A stretch of 18,736 bases of DNA from CALAED01 sp937891035 (GCA_035642125.1 DASQSZ010000299.1:1-18736), one strand, 5' to 3'. Counted from the stretch's first letter, positions 1 to 7,903 are shown. The notes: generated by a model from the letters alone, not told the origin. Translations and numbers: made by a program.

Positions 1-102
1 GCCGCCGATGCGCGGCCGGATGTGGCCGTGGCCGGTCTCCGCTTCGCCGAACCTTACCGTGATCTCCGGCGTGTGCTTGCCGGTGGTGGCCCGCCATGGT
101 GA
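1..102 (+). CDS. C-terminal end of an unidentified protein (partial)
   Basis: An open frame runs from the left edge and closes with TGA at 100-102. It gives about 33 residues ending in GGGPPW. Many codons end in G or C, as expected for a coding tail in a high-GC genome. A 12-bp perfect palindrome (102-113) starts at the stop codon and could be part of a weak terminator. The fragment is too short to assign a family. It could still be a chance open frame, because only 33 codons are visible. Confidence 0.4.
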   Translation, partial: AADARPDVAVAGLRFAEPYRDLRRVLAGGGPPW

Positions 103-831
103 GGCCGCGGCCTGATCCTCGATCCTTCACATTTGTCAAAACCAAGGTCAGGCCGGTCTCCCGCCGTGCCACCTCTACCGGCACCACCCGCCGCACCGGC
201 ACTGAGATAGAGGAACGCCACTCGGCACGGCAGGGGCCGGGGTCATCCGCGTTCGCGCCGACCCACGCCTCCGGTAAATATCTTGTCAATATGCACGGCC
301 GGGTCGCGCCGGAAGGAAGTCCACCGACGCGAGCGATCCCGGCACGGGCCACCGACAAACGAAAACCGACCCTCGTCATACGGAATAAGAAGCATCCTTA
401 CCCGAGAAACCGCCGTATAATATTTGCAACGATCAAGGATGGCGATGTGTCACCATTCCCACATAGCAATTTAGGGGTGGGCGGAAAACGGCGGGAATCG
501 ACCATGTGGTGCAGCACACCCGCGGGCCGGCCGCCGATCCGGCGCCTCCCGTCCACCTGGGAAGGCAGCGGTGCCGCGGCGGCAGGCGGCAGCGTAGGCC
601 ATCGGGCGTCGTGGCAGATCGCGGGAATCAGCCGCCCGGCCGGCCGGGGCTCTGGCATACTGATCATGTGTAACCGCTCTGAGTGGTTACTTCACGATGC
701 CGGGCGCACGGGGCTTCGCGATCTTGCCGGCATCCGCAGACGCGATCGCGACCGTGGCCGCAGAGCGGGCGGCCTTCCCTAGTCAACACCCGAACTGTAC
801 CGGCCATATCGAACGCGAAGGACGGTGCTCC
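103..831. other. Long intergenic region with an AT-richer patch
   Basis: No convincing gene lies between the left-edge fragment and the dipeptidase. The open frames here have irregular codon use and no recognisable motifs. Roughly 265-480 is noticeably richer in A and T than the rest of the window. It includes a TATAAT hexamer at 416-421, but no matching -35 element at normal spacing. The only strong structure is the palindrome at 670-690, listed separately. A small RNA or regulatory leader cannot be excluded. Confidence 0.5.
670..690. promoter_or_regulatory. Operator-like inverted repeat upstream of the dipeptidase gene
   Basis: Two 10-base arms, GTAACCGCTC and GAGTGGTTAC, flank a single central T. 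They are complementary at nine of ten positions. A CATACT element (656-661) that could serve as a -10 sits just upstream, so a bound protein would cover the likely transcription start. The size and symmetry fit the operator of a dimeric repressor such as a TetR or GntR family protein, but no regulator gene lies next to it in this window. The target is presumably the M20 gene about 140 bases downstream. Confidence 0.5.
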
Positions 832-2199
832 GTGAGCGCTGATGTACGCAAGGCCCTGCGCGAAGTCCTCCCCGGCGTGCGCGCCGACCTGGAAGAGCTC
901 ATCCGGATACCCTCCGTCAGCGCCGATCGGGCCCGGGCGGCGGACGTACGCGCCTCCGCCGAGCGGACCGCCCGGCTGTACCGCGATGCCGGGGCGGCCG
1001 AGGTGGAGATCCTCGACGACATCTCGGGCGGCCAGCCGGCCGTCGTCGCCCGCTTTCCGGCACCGGCGGGCATGCCCACCGTCCTGCTCTACGCCCATCA
1101 CGACGTCCAGCCGACCGGCGACCTCGCGGCATGGACCAGTCAGCCGTTCGAGCCCGCCGAGCGGGACGGGCGGCTGTACGGCCGCGGCTCGGCCGACGAT
1201 AAGGCGGGCGTCGCGGCGCATCTCGCGGTGCTTCGCTGCTTCGGCGGACGTCCTCCGGTCGGCGTCACCGTGTTCGTCGAGGGCGAGGAAGAGATCGGCT
1301 CAACCACGCTGGGCGCCTTCCTCGAGCGTCACCGCGACAAGGTCGAGGCCGACGTCGTCGTACTCGCCGACTCCATCAATTTCGACACGGGTACGCCGTC
1401 GCTCACGACCACGCTGCGCGGCTTCACCGACTGCGTCGTCGAGGTCCAGGCGCTGGAGCACACCGTGCATTCCGGCAATTACGGCGGCGCGGCCCCCGAC
1501 GCGCTGACGGCGCTATGCCGGCTGCTGGCCACGCTCCACGACGAGAAGGGCGACGTCGCCATCGCCGGCCTGGGCGCCGCCGAGCCGCCGGCGGTCGACT
1601 ATCCCGAAGAGCGTTTCCGGGCCGAGGCCGGCATGCTGGACGGGGTGCGGCTGATCGGCACCGGCGGCATCGGCGAGCGGATCTGGGCCAAATCGGCCGT
1701 GACCGTCGTGGGCATCGACGCGACGCCGGTCGCCGACGCCTCCAACACGCTCGCCGCGACGGCGCGGGCGAAGATCAGCATGCGGTCGGCGCCGAGCGAC
1801 GACGCGGTCGAGGCTCAGCGCATGCTCATCAGGCATCTGGAACAACACGCGCCGTGGGGCGTCCGGGTGCAGGTCACGCCCGAGGAGGTCGGCCAGCCGT
1901 ACGCCATCGACCCGCGCGGGGACGCCTTCGACGCCGCCCGCAGCGCCTTTTCCGCCGCTTATGGCACGGATCTGGTCACCACGGGGGTGGGCGGCTCGAT
2001 TCCGTTCGTCGAGGCGTTCGCCGCCGCCTTCCCCGACGCCGCGATCCTTGTCACCAGCGCGGGCGCCGATCCGGACTGCCGTGCCCACGGCGCCAACGAG
2101 AGTCTCCACCTCGGGGACTTCGAGAACGCCTGCGTGGCCGAGGCGCTGTTGTTGAACGAGCTCGCCGCCCGGCACGATTCAGCGCGCCGGGACGGCTAG
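832..2199 (+). CDS. M20 family metallo-dipeptidase
   Basis: A 455-residue cytosolic zinc peptidase that would cleave dipeptides or similar N-acyl amino acid substrates. All residues of the M20 two-metal site are visible by comparison with carnosinase-type enzymes. They are H89 and D91 (AHHDVQP), the bridging D122 (GRGSADDKAG), the catalytic base E153 with ligand E154 (EGEEEIGS), D180, and H419 (AHGANE). H213 in TVHSGNYGG corresponds to the residue donated across the dimer interface, so the lid/dimerisation domain is present. The GTG start at 832 is chosen because AAGGA lies nine bases upstream and the family N-terminus begins here. The upstream in-frame extension to an ATG at 697 looks non-coding. 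The length is normal for the family. The stop overlaps that of the opposing deacetylase gene. The substrate is not determinable from sequence. Confidence 0.9.
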   Translation: MSADVRKALREVLPGVRADLEELIRIPSVSADRARAADVRASAERTARLYRDAGAAEVEILDDISGGQPAVVARFPAPAGMPTVLLYAHHDVQPTGDLAAWTSQPFEPAERDGRLYGRGSADDKAGVAAHLAVLRCFGGRPPVGVTVFVEGEEEIGSTTLGAFLERHRDKVEADVVVLADSINFDTGTPSLTTTLRGFTDCVVEVQALEHTVHSGNYGGAAPDALTALCRLLATLHDEKGDVAIAGLGAAEPPAVDYPEERFRAEAGMLDGVRLIGTGGIGERIWAKSAVTVVGIDATPVADASNTLAATARAKISMRSAPSDDAVEAQRMLIRHLEQHAPWGVRVQVTPEEVGQPYAIDPRGDAFDAARSAFSAAYGTDLVTTGVGGSIPFVEAFAAAFPDAAILVTSAGADPDCRAHGANESLHLGDFENACVAEALLLNELAARHDSARRDG

Positions 2200-3116
2200 T
2201 TGTCTGACGCCGCGGGCGCCGCCGACGCGGCGGGCGCGGCGCGCACGTGGTCGGCGACCTGCGCGTGGGTGGCGAACCACACGTCCGGGTGCCCGGCGAT
2301 GTGCGCGAGCAGTTCGGTGAGGATGATCAGCCTGGACCGGTGCCCGATGACGTGCGGATGCATGGTGAGCTGGAACAGACCGCCGTCGGCGTAGGCGAGG
2401 TCGAACTCGTCCCGCCAGATCTCCAGGACCTGTCTGGGCGGCGTGTACGGCCGTACTGACGCGTGCCGGTCCATCGTGAAGTATGGGGCGTCGTCTCTGA
2501 TCCACTCGACCGGGATCTCCACCACGCCGGTCGGCTCGCCGTCGGCCAGCAGCTCGTACGGCTCGTCGTCGGCCATCAGCGAGGAGTCGTAGCGCAGGCC
2601 GAGCTCACGGGTGATGGCGAGCGTATGGTCGGAAAAGTCCCACGACGGCGTCCTGATGCCCACGGGGCGGTCGCCGGTCAGCTTCTCCAGCGTGTCGGCG
2701 GACCGCAAGGCCAGCTCGCGCTCGGCCGCGGACGACAGCAGCATGTTGCGCTCATGGATCCAGCCGTGCATGCCGACCTCGTGCCCGGCCCCGACGTAGG
2801 AGCGCACCTCATTCGGATGCAACAGCGCTGAGACCGCCGGCATGAAGAACGTCGCCGGCACGCCGTAGCGCTCCAACAGGCGCAGTACCCGCGGGGCGCC
2901 GACCCGCGCGCCGTACTCGCCCTGGGAGAGCTTGCCGGGCCCGGTCTCGCCCTCGCGCAGCGGGATGGTCTCGTGATCGGAGTCGAACGACAGCGCCACC
3001 GCCGCCTGTGCCCCGCCCGGCCAGCTCGCGGGCCGCAGGCTGCGCCCGGCCCGTACCCGCTGGACGTGACCACGCCAGACCGCCTCGTCCCACTGCCAAG
3101 GCTCCCGCTCGCTCAT
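2196..3116 (-). CDS. NodB-fold polysaccharide deacetylase family protein
   Basis: A 306-residue carbohydrate esterase family 4 type protein. The motifs of the NodB fold are in order: SFDSDHET with D45 and D47, GHEVGMHGWIHE with metal-binding H117 and H121, RTPSW with R155, and a late THAQV segment. There is no signal peptide or membrane anchor, so it is probably cytosolic. This resembles the HpPgdA/PuuE-like branch, whose members act on small amides or imides as well as on glycans. A ring-opening amidohydrolase role is therefore as plausible as peptidoglycan deacetylation. The ATG at 3116 is preceded directly by an in-frame GTG. No Shine-Dalgarno sequence is visible, but a TAGACT element ends seven bases upstream, which suggests a leaderless message. 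The gene is convergent with the dipeptidase and divergent from the phosphotransferase. Confidence 0.85.
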   Translation of the reverse strand: MSEREPWQWDEAVWRGHVQRVRAGRSLRPASWPGGAQAAVALSFDSDHETIPLREGETGPGKLSQGEYGARVGAPRVLRLLERYGVPATFFMPAVSALLHPNEVRSYVGAGHEVGMHGWIHERNMLLSSAAERELALRSADTLEKLTGDRPVGIRTPSWDFSDHTLAITRELGLRYDSSLMADDEPYELLADGEPTGVVEIPVEWIRDDAPYFTMDRHASVRPYTPPRQVLEIWRDEFDLAYADGGLFQLTMHPHVIGHRSRLIILTELLAHIAGHPDVWFATHAQVADHVRAAPAASAAPAASDN

Positions 3117-3123
3117 CACCCGG

Positions 3124-3190
3124 AGTCTATTTCCGCCGCCGCCCGCGGACCATCGCGGCGGCACGGCCGGCCGGTGGCATCACCTACGCT
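3124..3190. promoter_or_regulatory. Back-to-back promoters giving two probable leaderless transcripts
   Basis: On the minus strand TAGACT (3129 down to 3124) ends seven bases before the deacetylase ATG. On the plus strand TACGCT (3185-3190) ends eight bases before the phosphotransferase GTG. Both match the TANNNT -10 pattern at the distance that puts the first transcribed base at or next to the start codon. Neither gene has a clear Shine-Dalgarno sequence. The -35 elements are weak in both directions. Confidence 0.4.
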
Positions 3191-3198
3191 GCCGGATT

Positions 3199-4140
3199 GT
3201 GTCCGACCCATCCCAGGACGTCTCGCCGCTGTGGGCGCCCGAACGCGTCGTCACGGCCGGCGATGCGGCCGCACTGGTAGGCGAGCAGTTCTACGCGCTG
3301 CGCGGCGCGCCGGTCGAGCCACTCGCCACCGGCTGGGACAACACCGTCTATCTGGTGGGCGGCACGTGGGTCTTCAGGTTTCCGCGCCGGGCCATCGCGC
3401 TGCCCGGAGTGGAACGTGAGATCGCGGCCCTGCCGGCCCTGGCTCCGCGGCTGCCGCTGCCCATTCCCGTGCCGGAGCTGGTGGGACGCCCGTCGCGGCG
3501 CTTCCCTTGGCCGTTTTGGGGTGGCCGGATGCTGCCCGGCGCCGAGCTCGTCGATGCCGGGCTGAGCGATGCCCGTCGGGTCGGCGTCGCGCGCGATGTC
3601 GGCGCGTTCTTGGGCGCGCTGCACGACCCCCGGCTGATCGACGAGGTGGGCACGGTGCTGCCGCACGACCCGATGCGGCGCGCTGACCCCGGCGTACGGG
3701 CCCCGCGCACTCGCGACGGGCTGGCACAGCTCGCCGAGCAGGGTCTGCGCGCCGCCGACCCCGGCCTCGACCGGTTCCTCGCCGACGCGGAGCGGCTGCC
3801 AGCGCCCACCGGCGCCGACGTGGTGAGCCATGGCGATCTGCACGTACGGCATGTGCTCATCACCGACGACGGCGGCGTCGGCGGCGTCATCGACTGGGGA
3901 GATCTCTGCCTCGCCGATCCCGCCGTCGACCTGGCGCTGGCCTACGGCGCCTTCGCCGGACCGGCCAGGGCGGCCTTCCTGGCCGCCTACGGTCGCTCCG
4001 TCGACGCCGAACGCGAGGTCGCCGCCCGCGTGCTCGCGGTCAACCTGTCCGTCGTGCTCGCCGCGTACGCGGCCGATATGGGCCACGCGCGGTTGCTGGC
4101 CGAGTCGCTGGCCGGTATCGACCGCGCCCTGGCCGACTGA
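3199..4140 (+). CDS. Phosphotransferase of the aminoglycoside kinase (APH) fold
   Basis: A 313-residue kinase-like protein. It has an ATP-loop-like TGWDNTVYLVG segment near residues 44-54, the Brenner motif HGDLH with H211 and the catalytic D213, and the metal-binding IDWGD with D232. The asparagine usually found seven residues after the motif histidine is replaced by H218 (HGDLHVRH). Known APH-fold families phosphorylate hydroxyl groups on antibiotics, sugars or small metabolites. Nothing here points to a specific substrate or to resistance. The GTG start at 3199 has no Shine-Dalgarno sequence but follows a -10-like TACGCT, consistent with leaderless translation. It ends 20 bases before the stop of the opposing membrane protein gene, with a short inverted repeat between them. 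Confidence 0.8.
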   Translation: MSDPSQDVSPLWAPERVVTAGDAAALVGEQFYALRGAPVEPLATGWDNTVYLVGGTWVFRFPRRAIALPGVEREIAALPALAPRLPLPIPVPELVGRPSRRFPWPFWGGRMLPGAELVDAGLSDARRVGVARDVGAFLGALHDPRLIDEVGTVLPHDPMRRADPGVRAPRTRDGLAQLAEQGLRAADPGLDRFLADAERLPAPTGADVVSHGDLHVRHVLITDDGGVGGVIDWGDLCLADPAVDLALAYGAFAGPARAAFLAAYGRSVDAEREVAARVLAVNLSVVLAAYAADMGHARLLAESLAGIDRALAD

Positions 4141-4160
4141 GCCGGCTGAACCAAGTCGGC
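4132..4160. terminator. Inverted repeat between convergent genes
   Basis: GCCGACT (4132-4138) pairs perfectly with AGTCGGC (4154-4160) around a 15-base loop that itself contains GCCGGC. It covers both stop codons of the phosphotransferase and the membrane protein. It may act as a weak bidirectional terminator. There is no U tract. Confidence 0.3.
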
Positions 4161-4891
4161 TAACGGGGCGGCGGCATGTCCTGCGGGCCGTCCGGCGGCG
4201 GCGACCCGGGCGGCGGTCCCGGTGGTTGCTGGCCCTGCGGGGGCGATCCGCCCGGCGGCGGGGCGGTCTGCCCGGGAGCCGGGCCCGGACCGGTGGGCGG
4301 GTATCCGGAGGTCGCGCCGGGCGGCTGGTATTCGTAACCGTACGACGCCTTCCGGAAATGCGGGGCCGACCGGCCGTGCCACAACAGGATGATCGCGACC
4401 AGGCCGACCACCCACATCAACACACTGAGGATGGTGCCGAACGTCGTGTTGGACGAGCCGACGGCCATCGTGCTGTCGGAGGTGCTGACGGCGATGTTGC
4501 TGAGCACCGACAGCGTCGAGATGCCGAAGAAGATGGTCGCCGTGATCCGGGCCCAGTTCTTGCCGGCCCGGTTGGCGAAGGCCATCCACAGCCATAGGCC
4601 GATGCCGATGAGCCCGACCAAGACGATGGCCGCGAGGGAGACGTTCACCACGCTGTCGACGTCGACGGTCGCCGCGTCCGGCTGCTCCCGCAGGCGATCG
4701 CGGACCATTTCCCGGATGGTGTCGACCTGCACCAGCGCCGAAATGATGCCGAGCGCCTGCAACCCGGCGCCGGCCAGCATCAAGTAGAAGGCGTTTTGCA
4801 CCGTGTCGGGGGGCGGTGGCTTGGGCTGCGGAGCGGGCATCCCGCTCCCGCCCGGGTACTGCGGGTACGGGCCCGGCTGCGGTCCGGTCAT
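4160..4891 (-). CDS. Proline-rich four-helix membrane protein of unknown function
   Basis: A 243-residue protein. It begins with a short Pro/Gly/Gln-rich cytosolic leader (TGPQPGPYPQYPGG), followed by four predicted membrane helices. These start near FYLMLAGAGLQALGI, VNVSLAAIVLVGLIG, ITATIFFGISTLSV and ILSVLMWVVGLVAI. It ends in a long low-complexity Pro/Gly/Gln tail of about 60 residues. Such architecture is common among actinobacterial membrane proteins without assigned function, where the proline-rich parts may mediate protein contacts. The ATG at 4891 is preferred because GGAGG lies nine bases upstream. The ATG at 4900 would sit directly against that ribosome binding site. The gene is alone on its strand here. 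Confidence 0.75.
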   Translation of the reverse strand: MTGPQPGPYPQYPGGSGMPAPQPKPPPPDTVQNAFYLMLAGAGLQALGIISALVQVDTIREMVRDRLREQPDAATVDVDSVVNVSLAAIVLVGLIGIGLWLWMAFANRAGKNWARITATIFFGISTLSVLSNIAVSTSDSTMAVGSSNTTFGTILSVLMWVVGLVAIILLWHGRSAPHFRKASYGYEYQPPGATSGYPPTGPGPAPGQTAPPPGGSPPQGQQPPGPPPGSPPPDGPQDMPPPR

Positions 4892-5061
4892 AGCGCTCAT
4901 CCTCCATCCGCCGGGTACCGCCATCGGTATCAACGGCTTACCCAGCAGTGCTTAGCGCATTCTTGCCCATCGGCGGCCGGGTTGCGACGTTCGGCCGGCG
5001 CCGCGTCGCGGCCGCGAAGGGGCGGTGATGGCGCGAAGTGATTAATCCCGATCACCGGGGA

Positions 5062-5084
5062 CGTTGCGGCACCCCGCCGCAACG
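5062..5084 (+). promoter_or_regulatory. Perfect 9-bp stem-loop in the leader of the thiamine-diphosphate enzyme gene
   Basis: CGTTGCGGC (5062-5070) and GCCGCAACG (5076-5084) are perfectly complementary around an ACCCC loop. The hairpin ends seven bases before the AAGGAG ribosome binding site (5092-5097). There is no following T run, and a gene starts immediately after, so a leader or mRNA-stability role is more likely than termination. Confidence 0.5.
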
Positions 5085-5098
5085 ACTAGAGAAGGAGC

Positions 5099-6805
5099 AT
5101 GGGAGATCACACAGGTCCCGTGTTCCCCGACGCAGCGGCCGAGCTCGTCGGCACGCTCGCCGACGAGGGCGTCGAGCATCTGTTCATCAACCCCGGCACC
5201 GACACCGCGCCCGTTCAAGAGGCGATGGCCGCCGCCCGGGCGAACGGAACGCCGCACCCCCGCTCCGTGCTGTGCACCCACGAGTTCGTTGCGCTGTCGG
5301 CGGCCATGGGGCACCACTTCGCCGGTGGCGGGCCGCAGGCGGTGATGGTGCATGTGGACGCGGGCACCCTCAACCTGGGCGGCGCGATCCATAACGCGCA
5401 GCGTAACCGCGTACCGGTGGTGATCTTCGCCGGGCGCACCCCGTACAGCATCGCGCCCGAGGTGCCCGGCCACCGGGACACCTACATCCACTGGCAGCAG
5501 GAACAGGCCGACCAGCAGGCGATCTTGCGCGCCTTCGGGAAGTGGTCGATGGAGGTGCCGCGGGGGCGGGAGCTCGGCGGCATCGTCCGGCGCGCCTATC
5601 AGGTGGCGCGGAGCGATCCGCCCGGTCCGGCGTACGTCATGTTGCCGCGGGAGTCGTTGATGGAGCCGGGCGGCGCCGCGCTCAGCCGGCGGCTGCGCCG
5701 GCCCCGGCCGGCCGCGCCCGACCCCGGCGGGCTCGCCGAGGCGGCCCGCGCCCTCGCCGACGCCCGGCGTCCGGTCATCATCACCGGCCGTACCGGCGCC
5801 CGTCCCGACGCCGTCGCGGCCCTCGTCGAACTGGCCGAGCTGATCGGGTCGCCGGTCATCGATCACCAGGACCGGCTCAACTTCCCGCCGCGGCATCCGC
5901 TGTTCGCCGGCGGCGAGGTCGACGGCGCCGACGAGTTGCGGGCCGCCGACGTGGTGCTGGTGCTCGACGCCGAGGTGCCGTGGATCCCCGTTCAGGCGGC
6001 GCCGCCGCCCGACGCGGTCGTCTTGCAGATCGACATCGACTGCGTCAAACACACGATGCCCACCTGGACCTATCCCGTCGAGCTCGCGCTGACCGCCAGT
6101 ACCGCGATCGCGCTGCCGCTGCTCACGGCCGAGTTGCGCGGTCTCGCGACGCCTGATCGCACCGCGCGCTGGCGCGAGCGGCGCGCGGCGGCCGGGGAAC
6201 GGCTGGACAAAAAGCGCACCGAGTGGGCCGGGCTGGCGGTCGCCGAGCCGCCCGACGCGATGCTGCAGGCGCTCGACCGGGCGCTGCCGCCGGAGGCCAT
6301 CGTTCTGGAGGAGGCGGTGACGAACCGCCCGGCCATCATCCGGCAGGTCGCCCGCGAACCGGGGCACCGCTTCGGGACCGGCTCCCCCGCCCTCGGCTGG
6401 GGCGTGGCCGGTGCGCTCGGCGTCAAGCTGGCCCGCCCCGATGCGCCGGTGGTCTCGATCGTCGGCGACGGCGCGTTCAACTTCGGCGTGCCCACCGCCG
6501 CCATCTGGTCCGCCCAGAAGGCGGGCGCGCCGTTCATCGCGGTGATCTTGAACAATCAGGCGTACCGGGCGTCGAAGCTCCCCGTGCAGCGGCTCTACCC
6601 GAAGGGCAGCGCGGACACCGGGAGCGACTTTCCTGAGACCGACCTCACCCCCGCCGCCGACTACGTTCAGCTTGCCCGCGCCTACGGCGGCGACGGCCGG
6701 GTCGTCGAACGTCCGGAAGACCTCCCTGCGGCGCTCGAGCACTGCCTCGAGACCCAGGCAGCGGGCCGCTGCGCCATCCTCGACGTCCGCCTGCCGGTCG
6801 CCTGA
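5099..6805 (+). CDS. Thiamine-diphosphate-dependent enzyme (acetolactate synthase/benzoylformate decarboxylase superfamily)
   Basis: A 568-residue protein with the three-domain layout of the family. The N-terminal pyrimidine-binding domain has catalytic E62 in THEFVALSAAMGHH. A central Rossmann-like domain follows. The C-terminal diphosphate-binding domain has G456-D457-G458 followed 27 residues later by N485-N486, the GDG...NN metal/ThDP motif. Members cleave or join the bond next to a 2-oxo acid carbonyl. The substrate cannot be read from sequence, and no small regulatory subunit gene lies nearby, which argues against a biosynthetic acetohydroxyacid synthase. AAGGAG ends one base before the ATG at 5099, which is unusually tight. 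A GTG at 5120, giving a protein that begins MFPDAAAEL, is an alternative start. The gene is convergent with the LysR gene, and a 19-bp tandem duplication covers its stop codon. Confidence 0.85.
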   Translation: MGDHTGPVFPDAAAELVGTLADEGVEHLFINPGTDTAPVQEAMAAARANGTPHPRSVLCTHEFVALSAAMGHHFAGGGPQAVMVHVDAGTLNLGGAIHNAQRNRVPVVIFAGRTPYSIAPEVPGHRDTYIHWQQEQADQQAILRAFGKWSMEVPRGRELGGIVRRAYQVARSDPPGPAYVMLPRESLMEPGGAALSRRLRRPRPAAPDPGGLAEAARALADARRPVIITGRTGARPDAVAALVELAELIGSPVIDHQDRLNFPPRHPLFAGGEVDGADELRAADVVLVLDAEVPWIPVQAAPPPDAVVLQIDIDCVKHTMPTWTYPVELALTASTAIALPLLTAELRGLATPDRTARWRERRAAAGERLDKKRTEWAGLAVAEPPDAMLQALDRALPPEAIVLEEAVTNRPAIIRQVAREPGHRFGTGSPALGWGVAGALGVKLARPDAPVVSIVGDGAFNFGVPTAAIWSAQKAGAPFIAVILNNQAYRASKLPVQRLYPKGSADTGSDFPETDLTPAADYVQLARAYGGDGRVVERPEDLPAALEHCLETQAAGRCAILDVRLPVA

Positions 6806-6833
6806 CCTCCCGCCGATCGCCTGACCTCCCGCC
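6798..6833. repeat. Tandem duplication across the stop codon
   Basis: The 17-base sequence TCGCCTGACCTCCCGCC occurs at 6798-6814 and again at 6817-6833, a 19-base period. The first copy contains the TGA stop of the upstream enzyme. It looks like a recent slippage duplication and does not change the protein. Confidence 0.8.
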
Positions 6834-6882
6834 TGCTCCGGGCCCTCTTGCCGGTTGGATCGTCGCGGGGTGGCCGGGCCGG

Positions 6883-7797
6883 TCAGACGGCGGGGGTGAG
6901 GTGGCGGAGCCGGGCGTCGACGGGGCCCGACCAGGGACGGGTGGCGAGGAAGGACTTCAGCAGCGGGTCGGCGTCGGACCGCCAGACGGCCGCCAGCCGG
7001 AAGCGCGGCGTGGGATCGCGCAGCGGGCGGTAGGTGACGCCGACGCGGGACATGACGCGGGTGGAGGACGGCACGAACGCGACCCCGACACCGCTCGCGA
7101 CCAGGCCGACGCCGACGAGGGTGGCGCTGACCTCGTGCACGATTTGGGGGCTGAAGCCGGCCTCTTGGCACAGCGCGATGTAATAGTCGTGCAGCTGCGG
7201 CTCCTGGTTGCGCGGGATCATCACGAACGCCTCATCGCACAAGGCGGCCAGCGGCACGGCCTCGAGCGCGGCCAGTGGATGGTCGCTGGGCAGCGCGACG
7301 ACGACGGGCTCCTCATACACCGGCTCGCAACACAGGCCGTGGTCGTCGAACGGGACCCGCACGAAGGAGATGTGGATCCGGTCCGACAGCACCCCGTCGA
7401 GCGCCGCGCGGTTCGATAGCTCGCGCAGCACCAGCCGTACGTCCGGATGCTCGACCCGATAGCGGTTGAGCGCGAGCGGCAGCACGCTGTTGAGCGCGGG
7501 CGGGATGAAGCCCACCACCAGCACCCCGCGCTCGCCGCGACCCGCCGATCTCGCCCGGTCGGCGGCCAGGTCGGCCTGGGCGAGCACGTTGCGCGCGTCG
7601 TCGAGGAACGCCCTGCCCGCCTCGGTCAGCTCGACCCGGCGCTTGGTCCGTTCGAGCAGCCGGACGCCCAGCTCTTTCTCCAAGGCCGCGATCTGCTTGC
7701 TGAGCGCGGGCTGCACGATGTGAAGGTGCTCGGCGGCGCGGCCGAAGTGAAGTTCTTCGGCGACCGCTAGGAAATACCGCAGGTGGCGCAACTCCAC
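6883..7797 (-). CDS. LysR family transcriptional regulator
   Basis: A 304-residue regulator. The N-terminal winged helix-turn-helix (residues 1-60) carries the hallmark run RHLRYFLAVAEELHFGRAAEHL, followed by QPALSKQIAALEKELG and the linker helix. A two-lobed effector-binding domain of the periplasmic-binding-protein fold begins near LVVGFIPPALNSVLP. The GTG at 7797 is chosen because AAGGAG lies seven bases upstream and family members begin with the equivalent of MELRHLRYF. The gene is transcribed away from the hydrolase-monooxygenase operon, the standard arrangement in which a LysR protein controls the divergent operon in response to a pathway metabolite. The interrupted palindrome at 7825-7855 is the likely binding site. 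The effector is unknown, and regulation of the convergent thiamine-diphosphate enzyme gene is possible but not shown. Confidence 0.9.
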   Translation of the reverse strand: MELRHLRYFLAVAEELHFGRAAEHLHIVQPALSKQIAALEKELGVRLLERTKRRVELTEAGRAFLDDARNVLAQADLAADRARSAGRGERGVLVVGFIPPALNSVLPLALNRYRVEHPDVRLVLRELSNRAALDGVLSDRIHISFVRVPFDDHGLCCEPVYEEPVVVALPSDHPLAALEAVPLAALCDEAFVMIPRNQEPQLHDYYIALCQEAGFSPQIVHEVSATLVGVGLVASGVGVAFVPSSTRVMSRVGVTYRPLRDPTPRFRLAAVWRSDADPLLKSFLATRPWSGPVDARLRHLTPAV

Positions 7798-7824
7798 GGT
7801 TGGTCTCCTTTGCCGGGCCGGCAA

Positions 7825-7855
7825 CTCGGATCCCCCGCCTCACTCTAGATCCGAG
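7825..7855. promoter_or_regulatory. Interrupted palindrome between LysR gene and operon (probable LysR site)
   Basis: CTCGGATC (7825-7832) and GATCCGAG (7848-7855) are perfect inverse complements separated by 15 bases. The site is 28 bases upstream of the LysR start and 48 upstream of the hydrolase ATG. That position suits autoregulation and control of the divergent operon. LysR proteins bind long interrupted dyads, so this is the best candidate. Confidence 0.55.
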
Positions 7856-7903
7856 ACCAGCCGACTTCCACAGTGCGTAACGAACTGCCAAGGAAATTCC
7901 GCC

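Noticed and set aside
416..421. TATAAT hexamer as a promoter
   Set aside because: No -35 element at 16-19 bases on the plus strand and no gene close downstream in either direction.
96..782. 228-codon plus-strand open frame in the first intergenic region
   Set aside because: Irregular codon use, no ribosome binding site and no recognisable domain; it runs through the AT-richer patch and the palindrome.
5042..7171. Very long open frame (709 codons) on the minus strand opposite the thiamine-diphosphate enzyme
   Set aside because: It is a mirror of GC-biased codons of the real gene. It reads as Arg/Gly/Pro-rich low-complexity protein without motifs, while the plus strand has all family motifs.
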